Shown piece by piece: positions 29,531 through 29,657 of a stretch of DNA of 29,657 nt. Source of the stretch: a virus; IMG/VR virus record IMGVR_UViG_3300030002_000088, positions 1-29,657 of that record. One strand, 5' to 3'. The notes beneath the pieces are model-generated. The model made no database searches, was not told where the DNA came from, and was given only the letters and a program-made list of their open reading frames with translations. How positions within the stretch are numbered: the stretch's first letter is position 1; the number at the start of each line of letters is the position of its first letter. The translations under genes and the position numbers were made by a program.

Positions 29531-29657
29531 CATAACGCATACAGCCATGAGCATGTGGCGAAATGCGGGAGCTGACTTGTCAGACAGGCGATGAAGCCAA
29601 TGCGGGTGGCAAACCTCCGAAATGCGATGAACTCGCCACTGATTATGGGTGCATGTT
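29531..29657. repeat. Imperfect inverted repeat C (attC-like), cut by the window end
   Basis: Starting 5 bp after the gene stop, CATAACGCATACAGCCATGA pairs imperfectly with TATGGGTGCATGTT (29644-29657). The inner arm GTGGCGA (29555-29561) pairs perfectly with TCGCCAC (29633-29639). The segment is clearly GC-richer than the phage genes. The right end stops at GTT, so the final ATG expected by comparison with elements A and B would fall outside the window. Confidence 0.5.

Overview
This window looks like the late (virion and lysis) region of a contractile-tailed, myovirus-type phage or prophage of a Bacteroidota host. The host assignment rests on AT-rich DNA, A-rich leaders in place of Shine-Dalgarno sites, and repeated TAnnTTTG (-7) promoter boxes upstream of starts (for example TATATTTG at 1151, 3220, 7728, 12568 and 25443). 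All convincing genes are on the + strand. No integrase, transposase or replication gene is visible, so the window does not show whether the phage is temperate.

Layout. 1-1109: accessory genes (the 3' end of a cut gene, an acidic protein, a basic protein, a 51-aa lipoprotein). 1187-6963: packaging and head genes (small and large terminase, Mu gp36-like adaptor, DUF935/Mu gp29-like portal, two small unknowns, Mu F-like head protein). 6980-9535: a GIY-YIG homing endonuclease and several small cargo genes, two with their own promoter, around a Mu G-like virion morphogenesis gene. 9538-12349: neck or tail-completion protein, baseplate J-like and I-like proteins, a fibre-like protein and a small ribbon-helix-helix protein, ending at a terminator. 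12595-14822: ClpP-type protease/scaffold and major capsid protein, ending at a terminator. 14846-18105: an exported protein, a small protein, DUF2586 sheath, tail tube, and a tail-assembly chaperone with an A-AAA-AAA slippery site. 18109-25427: tape measure, DUF6046, hub, spike, gp25-like wedge, two paralogous gpX/LysM-like proteins (one with a discoidin-like domain) and a tail fibre. 25478-27674: lysis cassette (two membrane proteins, GH108 endolysin, u-spanin), closed by a strong terminator at 27711-27748.

The right end (27749-29657) is different. It has a promoter followed by a compact structured RNA candidate with its own terminator and an alternative antiterminator-like pairing. After that come small accessory genes (DUF3560 and a DUF551-like fragment) alternating with three imperfect inverted repeats that begin CATAAC and end GTTATG or GTT, resembling integron attC sites. 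The first complete gene of the window is likewise flanked by inverted copies of ATGTTAGGCGTA. The most interesting non-protein signals are therefore the RNA candidate and the cassette-like flanks.

All calls come from reading sequence and translations by eye. Family names are recognition by motif and gene order, not database results.
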